In this document: one piece after another, positions 1-8,121 of the stretch
How the letters are laid out: the number at the start of each line of letters is the position of its first letter
Position numbering within the stretch: the stretch's first letter is position 1
DNA from: Dichotomicrobium sp964540795
Lineage (GTDB): Bacteria > Pseudomonadota > Alphaproteobacteria > Rhizobiales > Rhodomicrobiaceae
Length of the DNA: 64,000 nt
NCBI GenBank assembly: GCA_964540795.1
Contig: CAZINX010000001.1
Location: 1-64,000, forward strand
Direction of reading: 5' to 3'
Translations under genes and position numbers: made by a program
The notes under the pieces: generated by a model
Database searches by the model: none
Seen by the model: the letters and a program-made list of their open reading frames with translations, nothing else
What the model was told of the DNA's origin: nothing

Positions 1-48
1 CACCTTCTCCTGCATCGAAGGGCACACCTGCGGCAACCCGGTCCGGCG
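1..48 (+). pseudogene. 5' remnant of a 4-hydroxyproline epimerase gene (partial at window edge)
   Basis: This stretch matches positions 3684-3731, the 5' end of the intact epimerase gene, with two mismatches in 48 bases (a codon GAA for GAC and a silent C for T). It encodes the same N-terminal motif (HTFSC-I-E-GHTCGNPVR). Similarity stops abruptly after position 48. The frame then runs through unrelated residues to a TAG at 122-124, just before the ribosome binding site of the next gene. The start codon would lie upstream of the window. The likeliest reading is a truncated duplicate left by recombination. What lies to the left cannot be seen. Confidence 0.7.
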
Positions 49-135
49 ACCCGCGCACGCGTCATCCGGCTGTAACAGTGTCTGCCTAAGCTTCGATCGC
101 GCTGTGTCGCATCACGCACGATAGGGAGTTTACGC

Positions 136-1098
136 ATGTCTTTCTCACGCACTTTGATGGCTGCGTTGACAGTCACGGTTGTTTTTGGTTTCGCCGGGTC
201 CGCGACAGCTGAATTCAAGCTCGGTGCAGGCTACCAAGATAACGACGGCGATCTGGTCGCCGACATCCCCAGCGATCCGGCCGAGCAGGTCGACCCGGAT
301 ACGCTGATCTTTGCTTATACCCCGGTCGAAGACCCGGCGGTTTACCGTGAAGTCTGGTCTGAGTTCCTTGACCACATGGCCGAAGTCACCGGCAAGGACG
401 TGCAGTTCTTCCCGGTTCAGTCAAACGCCGCGCAGATCGAGGCGATGCGCGCCGGCCGTCTGCATGTCGCGGGCTTCAACACCGGCTCCAACCCGATTGC
501 GGTGGCCTGCGCCGGCTTCCGTCCGTTCGCCATGATGGCGGGCAATGACGGCTCGTTCGGCTACGAGATGGAAGTCATCACCTACCCGGGTTCCAGCATC
601 CGCGCGGTCGAGGACATCCGGGGCAACACGCTCACGCACACCTCGCAGACCTCCAACTCCGGCTTCAAGGCGCCGACCGCGCTGATGAAGGCGGAATTCG
701 GCATGATCTCGGGCGAAGACTACGACACCCAGTTCTCCGGTAAGCACGACAACTCGATCCTTGGCGTTGCCAACAAGGATTACGAAGTCGCAACCATCGC
801 CAACTCGGTGAAGGGCCGCATGATTGAGCGCGGCGTCGTCTCCGAGGACCAGCTTGAAGTGCTCTACACCTCGCAGACCTTCCCGACGACGGGCTATGGC
901 GTGGTTTATAACCTCAAGCCCGAGCTTCAGGACAAGATCAAGGAAGCCTTCTTCTCGTTCAACTGGGAAGGCACCGGTCTTGAAGAGGAATTCGGCAAGA
1001 ACGGCGAAGAGCAGTTCATCGAGATCACCTTCAAGGACGACTGGGACGTAATCCGCAAGATCGACGCTGCGAACAACGTCAGCTACGATTGCGAGTAA
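136..1098 (+). CDS. PhnD-type ABC transporter substrate-binding protein
   Basis: Periplasmic binding protein of 320 residues, in the phosphate/phosphite/phosphonate (PhnD) family. It has a Sec signal peptide (about residues 1-25, ending GSATA). A Ser/Thr-rich segment, HTSQTSNSGFKAP, corresponds to the helix start that holds the phosphonate oxyanion in PhnD. A GGGAG ribosome binding site at 124-128 fixes the ATG at 136. It opens a four-gene importer set (binding protein, ATPase, two permeases) running straight into hydroxyproline-catabolic genes. The family implies a phosphonate-like ligand; the neighbourhood implies an imino acid or derivative. The true ligand cannot be read from sequence. 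Confidence 0.9.
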   Translation: MSFSRTLMAALTVTVVFGFAGSATAEFKLGAGYQDNDGDLVADIPSDPAEQVDPDTLIFAYTPVEDPAVYREVWSEFLDHMAEVTGKDVQFFPVQSNAAQIEAMRAGRLHVAGFNTGSNPIAVACAGFRPFAMMAGNDGSFGYEMEVITYPGSSIRAVEDIRGNTLTHTSQTSNSGFKAPTALMKAEFGMISGEDYDTQFSGKHDNSILGVANKDYEVATIANSVKGRMIERGVVSEDQLEVLYTSQTFPTTGYGVVYNLKPELQDKIKEAFFSFNWEGTGLEEEFGKNGEEQFIEITFKDDWDVIRKIDAANNVSYDCE

Positions 1099-1164
1099 TC
1101 GAACCCAACGTAAACGGGGCGCGTGCGGGGCTCTTGCGCGCGCCCACCGATTTGGGGCGTGCCC

Positions 1165-1983
1165 ATGTTGAGTGTCGAGAATCTGGTCAAGACCTATCGC
1201 ACCGGCGACAAGGCATTGAATGATGTCAGTTTCACGGTGCGCCAGGGCCAGGTCGTCGGGCTGATCGGCCCGTCCGGCGCGGGCAAGTCGACGCTCATCC
1301 GCTGCGTGAACCGGCTGGTCGAGCCGACCTCCGGGCGCGTGCTGCTGAACGACACCGACCTCACGCGCCTGAGCAAGGGGGCACTGCGCCGCGCCCGCCG
1401 GCGAATCGGCATGATCTTTCAGGAATACGCGCTCGTCGAGCGGCTGACCGTTATGGAGAACGTGCTCTCCGGCCGGCTCGGCTACGTTTCCTTCTGGCGC
1501 TCATGGCTGCGTCAGTACCCCCGCGCGGACATCGCAAACGCGTTCCGCTTGCTGGACCGCGTGGGGCTGGACGGTCGCGCCGACAGCCGCGCCGATGCGC
1601 TCTCCGGCGGGCAGCGCCAGCGCGTCGGCATCGCCCGCGCGCTCGCCCAGGAGCCGGAACTGCTGCTCGTGGATGAGCCGACCGCATCGCTCGACCCGAA
1701 AACCTCGCGCCAGATCATGCGCCTGATCACCGAGGTCTGCGCGGAGCGCGGCCTGCCCGCGATCATCAACATCCATGATGTCGTGCTGGCGCAGCAATTC
1801 GCCGAGCGGATCATCGGCCTGCGCGCCGGCGAAGTTGTGTTTGACGGTCCGCCCGACGAATTGGACACCGCCGCCCTGACGAGCATCTACGGCGAGGAAG
1901 ACTGGACCGCGATGCGCAAATCCGCCGCCGAGGATGCCGACGCCGAGCGCGACCAGGCCGAGCGGATGGCGGGGCTTGCATGA
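1165..1983 (+). CDS. phnC: PhnC-type ABC transporter ATP-binding protein
   Basis: Cytoplasmic ATPase of 272 residues that would power the neighbouring permeases. Walker A is GPSGAGKST, the signature is LSGGQRQRVGIARAL, and Walker B is LLLVDEP followed by the H-loop region IINIHD. An in-frame upstream start would add 14 residues with no similarity to the family, so the ATG at 1165 (MLSVENLVKTY) is preferred. It overlaps the next permease gene by four bases (ATGA), which indicates translational coupling. The phnC symbol reflects family membership, not a proven phosphonate substrate. Confidence 0.92.
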   Translation: MLSVENLVKTYRTGDKALNDVSFTVRQGQVVGLIGPSGAGKSTLIRCVNRLVEPTSGRVLLNDTDLTRLSKGALRRARRRIGMIFQEYALVERLTVMENVLSGRLGYVSFWRSWLRQYPRADIANAFRLLDRVGLDGRADSRADALSGGQRQRVGIARALAQEPELLLVDEPTASLDPKTSRQIMRLITEVCAERGLPAIINIHDVVLAQQFAERIIGLRAGEVVFDGPPDELDTAALTSIYGEEDWTAMRKSAAEDADAERDQAERMAGLA

Positions 1984-2801
1984 GCAGCGCCGATCCGGTC
2001 ACCAGCGGCTATCCGACCAAATGGCGGCGACCGCCGCAGTTGATCAAGGATCCGGTCTGGCGCCGTGTGATCCAGGTCGGTGCCGTGGTTTATCTCGTGC
2101 TCGCGATCGGCACACTGGAGGTCGACTGGCAGCGCGTGCTCGACGGGCTTGATCGCGGCTGGGCCTTCATCCAGGGGTTTTTGCAGCCGGATTTTTCCTC
2201 ACGCTGGCGCGATATCAGCGAAGGGCTGATCGAAAGTCTCACCATGACCGTCACCTCGACGGTCGCGGGCGTGATCCTGTCGGTGCCGTTTGGCGTCGGC
2301 GCGGCGCGCAACATCGCGCCAATGCCAGTCTACTTGTTCTGCCGCGGCGTTATCGCTGTCAGCCGCTCGCTTCAAGAGGTGATCATCGCGATCTTCTTCG
2401 TGGCGATGTTCGGCTTCGGCCCGTTCGCCGGCTTCGTCACACTCGCATTCGCCACCATCGGCTTTCTGGCCAAGCTGCTGGCCGAGGACATCGAGGAAAT
2501 CGACATGGCCCAGGTCGAGGCCATCCGCGCGACCGGCGCATCGTGGGTCCAGGTCGTCAACTACGCCGTCCAGCCCCAGGTCATGCCCCGGCTGATCGGC
2601 CTGTCGCTCTACCGGCTCGATATCAATTTCCGTGAAAGCGCGGTGATCGGGATCGTCGGCGCGGGCGGCATCGGCGCGACGCTCAACACCGCGATTGACC
2701 GCTATGAATATGACAGCGCCGGTGCGATCCTGCTGATCATCATCGCGCTGGTGATGGTGGCGGAGTACAGCTCCGGCTATATCCGCAAGTGGGTGCAGTG
2801 A
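1980..2801 (+). CDS. phnE: PhnE-type ABC transporter permease 1
   Basis: Inner-membrane permease of 273 residues with a hydrophilic N-terminus and about six hydrophobic segments. It carries the BPD_transp_1 EAA-type loop (EAIRATGASWVQVV) and the PhnE-typical RESAVIGIVGAGGIG stretch. It starts inside the stop region of the ATPase gene (ATGA overlap) and ends with TGATG shared with the next permease. The two permeases presumably form a heterodimer. The family is clear; the substrate is not. Confidence 0.92.
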   Translation: MSSADPVTSGYPTKWRRPPQLIKDPVWRRVIQVGAVVYLVLAIGTLEVDWQRVLDGLDRGWAFIQGFLQPDFSSRWRDISEGLIESLTMTVTSTVAGVILSVPFGVGAARNIAPMPVYLFCRGVIAVSRSLQEVIIAIFFVAMFGFGPFAGFVTLAFATIGFLAKLLAEDIEEIDMAQVEAIRATGASWVQVVNYAVQPQVMPRLIGLSLYRLDINFRESAVIGIVGAGGIGATLNTAIDRYEYDSAGAILLIIIALVMVAEYSSGYIRKWVQ

Positions 2802-3616
2802 TGCCAGTGCGCGAAACCCACAAGGGCCCTGTCTGGCGGCTGCACAGCCGGCGCAGCAGCGTGCTGATCTGGTTCGGCTGGCTTGCTGCGGTGGCGCTCA
2901 CCGTGTGGTGCTGGCAGTTGATGACAGAGACGACGATCTGGGCGTTCGTCTATGACGCGCCGCGCCAGGCGTCCGATATCGGCAGCCGCATGATCCCGCC
3001 GCGCATCGAGTACCTGCCCGAGTTGTGGAAGCCGCTTTGGGACACGATCAATATCGCCACGCTGGGCACCCTGATCGGAGTGGCAATCGCAACGCCCATC
3101 GCCTTTCTCGCCGCGCGCAACACCACCCCAAGCCCGGCGATCTTGCGCCCGCTCGCGCTGCTGATCATCGTCGCGTCGCGCTCGATCAATTCGCTGATCT
3201 GGGCGCTGCTGCTGGTGTCGATCGTCGGCCCCGGCATCCTCGCCGGCGTCATCGCTATCGCCCTGCGCTCAATCGGCTTTATCGGCAAGTTGCTCTATGA
3301 GGCCATCGAGGAAACCGACCGCGCGCAAATTGAGGCGGTGGAGGCGACCGGGGCGGGCGGCGCGCAAATCCTCACCTATGGCATCTGGCCGCAGGTCGCG
3401 CCCGCCTTCTGGGCGATCTCGGTATTTCGCTGGGACATAAACATCCGCGAGAGTACCGTGCTCGGCCTGGTCGGCGCGGGCGGCATCGGCCTGCAACTGC
3501 AGAACTCGCTGAATACCCTCGCCTGGCCGCAGGTGACCATGATCCTGATCCTGATACTGGCAACGGTGCTGGTCAGCGAGTGGGTGTCCGCGCGGGTGCG
3601 TGCGGCGATCATCTGA
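2801..3616 (+). CDS. phnE: PhnE-type ABC transporter permease 2
   Basis: Second PhnE-family permease, 271 residues, paralogous to the preceding one. It shares the EAA loop (EAVEATGAGGAQILT) and the RESTVLGLVGAGGIG motif. An upstream in-frame GTG at 2789 exists, but the ATG at 2801 overlaps the previous stop by one base (TGATG), the usual coupling geometry, so it is chosen. Two separate permease genes behind one PhnD and one PhnC is the common PhnDCE1E2 layout. The gap to the epimerase gene is 56 bases with no terminator visible. Confidence 0.9.
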   Translation: MPVRETHKGPVWRLHSRRSSVLIWFGWLAAVALTVWCWQLMTETTIWAFVYDAPRQASDIGSRMIPPRIEYLPELWKPLWDTINIATLGTLIGVAIATPIAFLAARNTTPSPAILRPLALLIIVASRSINSLIWALLLVSIVGPGILAGVIAIALRSIGFIGKLLYEAIEETDRAQIEAVEATGAGGAQILTYGIWPQVAPAFWAISVFRWDINIRESTVLGLVGAGGIGLQLQNSLNTLAWPQVTMILILILATVLVSEWVSARVRAAII

Positions 3617-3672
3617 GCGGCAGGGTCTGCTTCAGCTTGATCCTGTCGCCGTCAGCCCGCAAACTTCGCGAT

Positions 3673-4674
3673 ATGGCACGGCACACCTTCTCCTGCATCG
3701 ACGGGCACACCTGCGGCAATCCGGTCCGGCTGGTCACGGGCGGCGGGCCGCTGCTCGAAGGCGATACGATGCTGGAGCGGCGCGCGCATTTCCTCAAGGA
3801 ATACGACTGGATCAGGACCGGGCTGATGTTCGAGCCGCGCGGGCACGACATGATGTCCGGCGCGATCCTCTATCCGCCAACGCGGCAAGATTGCGATATC
3901 GGCATCCTGTTTATCGAGACATCGGGCTGCCTCTACATGTGCGGACACGGGACCATCGGCACCGTGACCATGGCGCTTGAGAACGGTCTGATCCAGCCGA
4001 GGACACCGGGGGAGTTGCGGCTTGATACGCCCGCCGGCGTTGTCGTGGCGACCTACACGCAGGACGGGCCGTGGGTGGAGGAGGTGCGCATCACCAATGT
4101 GCCGTCGTTCCTGTACGCCGAAGGGCTGGAAGCCGAAATGCCCGAGCTGGGCGCGGTGACGGTCGATGTGGCTTATGGCGGCAATTTCTATGCGATCGTC
4201 GAGCCGCAGGCGTCGTTCGCCGACATCGCCGAGGTCAGCGCCGCCGACCTGATCCGCTGGAGTCCCATCCTGCGCGAGCGTCTCAACGCCGCACACGATT
4301 TTGTCCACGCGGAAAACCCCGACATCCGCGACCTGACCCATGTACTCTGGACCGGCGCGCCGACCGTCGAGGGCGCGACCGCACGCAACGCGGTGTTCTA
4401 CGGTGACCGCGCGATCGACCGCTCGCCCTGCGGCACCGGCACCTCGGCGCGCATGGCGCAATGGGCCGCGCGTGGCAGGCTCAGGCCGGGCGACGACTTC
4501 GTGCACGAAAGCATCATCGGCTCTCTGTTCCACGGGCGCGTGGAGGCGGCGACGACCGTTGGCGGGCGCGACGCCATCATCCCGTCCATAGGCGGCTGGG
4601 CGCGCCAGACCGGCTTCAACACCATATTCATTGACGACCGCGACCCGTTCGCCCACGGCTTTCAGGTGGTTTGA
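3673..4674 (+). CDS. 4-hydroxyproline 2-epimerase
   Basis: Proline racemase superfamily enzyme of 333 residues. It interconverts trans-4-hydroxy-L-proline and cis-4-hydroxy-D-proline in the cytoplasm without cofactor. Both catalytic cysteines are present: Cys90 in MCGHGTIG and Cys253 in DRSPCGTGTSARMA. This Cys/Cys pair separates epimerases from the Cys/Thr dehydratases. The N-terminus (MARHTFSCIDGHTCGNPVR) is that of characterised 4HypE proteins and fixes the start at 3673, rather than an in-frame upstream start. The downstream enzymes needed for cis-4-hydroxy-D-proline (D-amino acid oxidase type) are not in the window. Its first codons are duplicated at 1-48. Confidence 0.93.
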   Translation: MARHTFSCIDGHTCGNPVRLVTGGGPLLEGDTMLERRAHFLKEYDWIRTGLMFEPRGHDMMSGAILYPPTRQDCDIGILFIETSGCLYMCGHGTIGTVTMALENGLIQPRTPGELRLDTPAGVVVATYTQDGPWVEEVRITNVPSFLYAEGLEAEMPELGAVTVDVAYGGNFYAIVEPQASFADIAEVSAADLIRWSPILRERLNAAHDFVHAENPDIRDLTHVLWTGAPTVEGATARNAVFYGDRAIDRSPCGTGTSARMAQWAARGRLRPGDDFVHESIIGSLFHGRVEAATTVGGRDAIIPSIGGWARQTGFNTIFIDDRDPFAHGFQVV

Positions 4675-4720
4675 GAGGATCGTACGCCAAGCTCACAGCG
4701 GTGTTGGGCCTGTGCTAAAC

Positions 4721-4806
4721 GTCGTTGCCGGACTTGATCCGGCAATCCAGAGTGTCGCTCGGCGGTCTGGAAATGGATCACCGGGTCAAGCCCGGTGATG
4801 ACGAAA
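4721..4806. repeat. Palindromic intergenic repeat with two perfect hairpins
   Basis: Two stem-loops lie back to back. The first is 4725-4745, with 8-bp arms TTGCCGGA/TCCGGCAA and loop CTTGA. The second is 4777-4799, with 9-bp arms ATCACCGGG/CCCGGTGAT and loop TCAAG. The outer ends (GTCGTTGCCGG and CCGGTGATGAC) can also pair with each other. From general knowledge this wording (CGGACTTGATCCGG, CCGGGTCAAGCCCGG, ATGACG) is that of dispersed palindromic repeats in alphaproteobacterial intergenic regions. It occupies most of the 176-base gap between the epimerase and dehydratase genes. In transcript it could act as an RNA-processing or stability element. Confidence 0.85.
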
Positions 4807-4850
4807 GTTGAGCCTTTTCGATCTGCTCAAGCGTGCCCTAGGGAGGCTGC

Positions 4851-5954
4851 ATGAAGATCACCGGCATCAAGGCATGGCAGATCGGCCTGCCGCTGAAGGA
4901 AGGCCGATACGCCTGGTCGGACGGTCATTTCGTCGAGGTGTTCGACTCCACGGTCGTCGCTGTCGAAACGGATGCCGGCATCACCGGATATGCCGAATGC
5001 TGCCCGCTCGGCGCGGCCTACCTGCCGGCCTATGCGCGCGGCGTGCGCGTCGGGCTACAGGAGATCGCGCCGCGCCTGATCGGCCTCGACCCCACCAATC
5101 TTGGCGCGGTCAACCGGGCGATGGACCGGGCGCTCGGCGGGCACCCTTACGTCAAGGCGCCGATCGACGTCGCCTGCTGGGACATTCTCGGCAAGCAGGC
5201 CGGGATGCCGGTCTACCAGCTTCTGGGCGGGGCGGCGCAGGACAAGGTCGCGCTCTACCGCGCGATCTCGCAGGACGCGCCGGAAGCGATGGCCCGCAGC
5301 ATCGCGGATTACCGCGCAGAAGGCTATCGCAAGTTCCAGCTTAAGGTGGGGGGCGATGCGGACGACGACATCGACCGCATCCGCGCCTGCCGCGCCGTGC
5401 TGGAGCCGGGCGACGTGCTGGTCGCGGACGCCAACACCGGTTGGACCCGCGCCGAGGCCGCGCGCGTGGTCGCGGCGGTCAGCGATCTCGACGTGTATAT
5501 CGAGCAGCCCTGCCGGACCTATGAAGAGTGCTTGTCGATCCGGCGGCGCACCGCGCGGCCTTTCGTGCTGGACGAGGTCATCACCGGGCCGGACATGCTC
5601 GTGCGCGGGCTGGCGGATGACGCCATGGACCTCATCAACCTGAAGATCTCCAAGGTCGGCGGGCTGACTCGCGCCAAGCTGATGCGTGATCTGTGCGTGG
5701 AAAGCGGAACGCCCATGACCATCGAGGACACATGGGGCGGGGATATCGTGACGGCGGCGATCGCCCACCTGGCGCGCTCGACACCCGAGGCGTTTAGCTT
5801 CTCCGCGACGGATTTCAACAGCTACGGCACGCGCGACATCGCTGAAGGCGCGCCGCAGCGGGTCGAGGGGTGCATGACCGCGCCCGATGCGTCGGGCCTC
5901 GGCGTCACGCCGCTGATCGAAAGTTTCGGCCCGCCGGTTCTGGACGTCTCGTGA
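4851..5954 (+). CDS. cis-3-hydroxy-L-proline dehydratase-like enolase-superfamily enzyme
   Basis: Mandelate racemase/muconate lactonizing family protein of 367 residues. The N-terminal capping domain is residues 1-130 and the barrel follows. Metal ligands appear as Asp193 (VADAN), Glu218 (YIEQP) and Asp241 (VLDE). The first lysine of the usual KxK is Gln (KFQLKVGG, Lys165 kept) and the opposite base is Lys265 in LKISKVGG. From memory this Q-x-K pattern is shared by the group with hydroxyproline-betaine epimerase and cis-3-hydroxy-L-proline dehydratase. The latter removes water to give delta1-pyrroline-2-carboxylate, which the reductase two genes on could use. GGGAGG precedes the ATG. The next gene overlaps by one base. 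Confidence 0.75.
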   Translation: MKITGIKAWQIGLPLKEGRYAWSDGHFVEVFDSTVVAVETDAGITGYAECCPLGAAYLPAYARGVRVGLQEIAPRLIGLDPTNLGAVNRAMDRALGGHPYVKAPIDVACWDILGKQAGMPVYQLLGGAAQDKVALYRAISQDAPEAMARSIADYRAEGYRKFQLKVGGDADDDIDRIRACRAVLEPGDVLVADANTGWTRAEAARVVAAVSDLDVYIEQPCRTYEECLSIRRRTARPFVLDEVITGPDMLVRGLADDAMDLINLKISKVGGLTRAKLMRDLCVESGTPMTIEDTWGGDIVTAAIAHLARSTPEAFSFSATDFNSYGTRDIAEGAPQRVEGCMTAPDASGLGVTPLIESFGPPVLDVS

Positions 5955-7000
5955 TGCGCAGCACGAAAGCCATTCAGATCGTTGGCTGCCATGCAGAGGG
6001 CGAGGTCGGCGACGTGATCGTCGGCGGGGTCGCGCCGCCGCCGGGTGATACGCTATGGGAACAGTCGCGCCATATCGCTTCGGATCAGAGCCTGCGCCGT
6101 TTCGTGTTGAATGAGCCGCGTGGCGGGGTCTTCCGGCACATCAACCTGCTGGTCCCGGCGAAGGACCCCCGTGCGCAGGTGGGCTTTATCATCATGGAGC
6201 CGGAGGACACCCCGCCAATGTCCGGCTCGAACGCGATCTGCGTGGCGACCGTGCTGCTAGACACCGGCATTCTCCCGATGAGCGAGCCGGAGACGCGGCT
6301 GGTGCTGGAAGCGCCGGGCGGGCTGGTGGAGGTGACCGCGCAGTGCCGCGCCGGCAAGGCCGAGCGAATCACGCTGCGCAACGTGTCGAGTTTCGCAGAC
6401 AAATTGGGCGCGGTGATCGAGATCGCGGGGCTTGGCACGTTCACGGTCGATACGGCCTATGGCGGCGACAGCTTCGTGATCGCGGATGCGGCGGCGCTTG
6501 GCTTCGCGCTCACGCCGGACGAGGCGCGCGAACTCGCCGAGACAGGCATGAAGATCACCCGCGCGGCCAATGAACAGCTCGGCTTCTTACATCCCGAAAA
6601 CCCGGGCTGGGACCACATCTCTTTTTGCCAGATCGCCGGGCCGCTCACGCGAGAGAACGGCGTGCTGACCGGCGCGAACGCGGTGGTGATACAGCCGGGC
6701 AAGATCGACCGCTCGCCCACCGGCACGGGCTGTTCCGCGCGCATGGCCGTGCTGCACGCTCGCGGGGAAATGGCGGTCGGCGACCAATACGTCGCGCGCT
6801 CGATCATTGGCTCCGAGTTCCGGTGCCGCATCGCCGCCGAAACCACCATCGGCGGCAGGCAAGCCATCACCCCGGAAATCTCCGGCCGCGCCTGGATCAC
6901 CGGCACGCGAACGGAGATGCTCGACCCCGACGACCCATTTCCCGAAGGCTACAAGCTCTCCGACACCTGGTCCGTCCACAAATCGCCGAGGACACCATGA
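5954..7000 (+). CDS. Proline racemase superfamily protein with Ser/Thr pair (putative hydroxyproline dehydratase)
   Basis: Cytoplasmic protein of 348 residues, clearly homologous to the epimerase upstream, but the first catalytic position is Ser90 (PPMSGSNAICV) and the second is Thr256 (DRSPTGTGCSARMA). Cys/Cys members are racemases or epimerases. Cys/Thr members are trans-3-hydroxy-L-proline dehydratases. A Ser/Thr pair is atypical against both. The context, between the dehydratase-like gene and an imino-acid reductase, favours dehydration of trans-3-hydroxyproline. The start at 5954 overlaps the previous stop (TGATG); an in-frame upstream start would add 28 poorly matching residues. It overlaps the next gene by four bases. 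Confidence 0.8.
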   Translation: MRSTKAIQIVGCHAEGEVGDVIVGGVAPPPGDTLWEQSRHIASDQSLRRFVLNEPRGGVFRHINLLVPAKDPRAQVGFIIMEPEDTPPMSGSNAICVATVLLDTGILPMSEPETRLVLEAPGGLVEVTAQCRAGKAERITLRNVSSFADKLGAVIEIAGLGTFTVDTAYGGDSFVIADAAALGFALTPDEARELAETGMKITRAANEQLGFLHPENPGWDHISFCQIAGPLTRENGVLTGANAVVIQPGKIDRSPTGTGCSARMAVLHARGEMAVGDQYVARSIIGSEFRCRIAAETTIGGRQAITPEISGRAWITGTRTEMLDPDDPFPEGYKLSDTWSVHKSPRTP

Positions 7001-8010
7001 GCGAACAGGTCCATGTCAGCTTCGAGGAACTGCGCGATGTGCTGCGCCGCCTCTTCGCCGCGCATGGCTGCAGCGATCATGTCGCCGGGCTTATCGCTGA
7101 CAACATGGCGACGGCCGAGCGCGACGGTGCCCTCAGTCACGGCATCTTTCGCGTGGATGGCTATCTCTCGACGCTGAAGTCGGGCTGGGTTGACGGCAAG
7201 GCTGAGCCGGTGATCGACGATGTCGCGCCCGGCTTTCTCCGCGCCGACGCCCGCAACGGCTTCACCCTCGCGGCCACGCACGCAGCGCGCGACCTGCTCA
7301 TTGCCAAGGCGCGCGACATCGGCGTCGCAATCCTCGCGATCCACAATTCCCAGCATTTCGGCGCGCTCTGGCCCGATATCGAACCCTTCGCGCGGGACGG
7401 CTTCGTGGCGCTGTCGATGGTCAACAGTATGGCCTGCGTCGTGCCCCATGGCGGCAGCAAGCCGGTTTACGGCACCAATCCGCTCGCCTTCGCCGCGCCG
7501 CGCGCGGGTGGCGATCCGGTCGTGTTCGATCAGGCCGCCAGCGCCATGGCCAATGGCGATGTGCAGATCGCCGCGCGCGAGGGCGAGGCCTTGCCGCCCG
7601 GCGTGGGCGTGGAGGCGCAGGGCAACCCGACGACCGACCCGCAGGCGGTCCTTGACGGCGGCGCGCTGCTGCCTTTCGGCGGGCACAAGGGCTCATCCAT
7701 CGCCATGATGGTCGAGATCATGGGCGCGGCGCTCACCGGCGGGAAATTCTCTTTCGAGGTCGACTGGAGCGAACACCCCGGCGCGGTGATCCCGCACACT
7801 GGCCAGTTCATCCTGCTGATCGACCCGAGCCAGGGGGCGGTTCGGCCTTTCGCGGAGCGGGTCGAGGCGTTGATCGCGCGGCTGCGGGACGCGGGCGTGG
7901 AGCGGCTGCCGGGCGAGCGGCGCTATGCGGCGCGGCGGCGGGCGGCGGAGCGCGGCATCCCGCTGAAGCTGGAAGACTGGGCGCGGCTGCGGGGGTTGGC
8001 CGGCGCGTGA
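6997..8010 (+). CDS. Ldh2-family oxidoreductase, probable delta1-pyrroline-2-carboxylate reductase
   Basis: Malate/L-lactate dehydrogenase (Ldh2) family protein of 337 residues, NAD(P)H-dependent. It shows SHGIFRVDGYLSTLKSG near residue 45, the active-site region HNSQHFGALW, the VYGTNPLAFAAPR block and the C-terminal PFGGHKGSSIAMMVE. Members acting on cyclic imines reduce delta1-pyrroline-2-carboxylate or delta1-piperideine-2-carboxylate to L-proline or L-pipecolate. That fits the product of the two dehydratase candidates just upstream. The ATG at 6997 overlaps the preceding stop (ATGA). A malate or other 2-hydroxyacid specificity cannot be excluded. Confidence 0.82.
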   Translation: MSEQVHVSFEELRDVLRRLFAAHGCSDHVAGLIADNMATAERDGALSHGIFRVDGYLSTLKSGWVDGKAEPVIDDVAPGFLRADARNGFTLAATHAARDLLIAKARDIGVAILAIHNSQHFGALWPDIEPFARDGFVALSMVNSMACVVPHGGSKPVYGTNPLAFAAPRAGGDPVVFDQAASAMANGDVQIAAREGEALPPGVGVEAQGNPTTDPQAVLDGGALLPFGGHKGSSIAMMVEIMGAALTGGKFSFEVDWSEHPGAVIPHTGQFILLIDPSQGAVRPFAERVEALIARLRDAGVERLPGERRYAARRRAAERGIPLKLEDWARLRGLAGA

Positions 8011-8121
8011 CGCTCACCTGCATTTCGCCGCCGCCAGCGCGCGGTTACGCGAATCTTTAACCGGCCTTGTGCTTTTATCCCGGTCAGCCGAAGGCGCGCG
8101 CGAAACCGGGAAAATCCGCCG

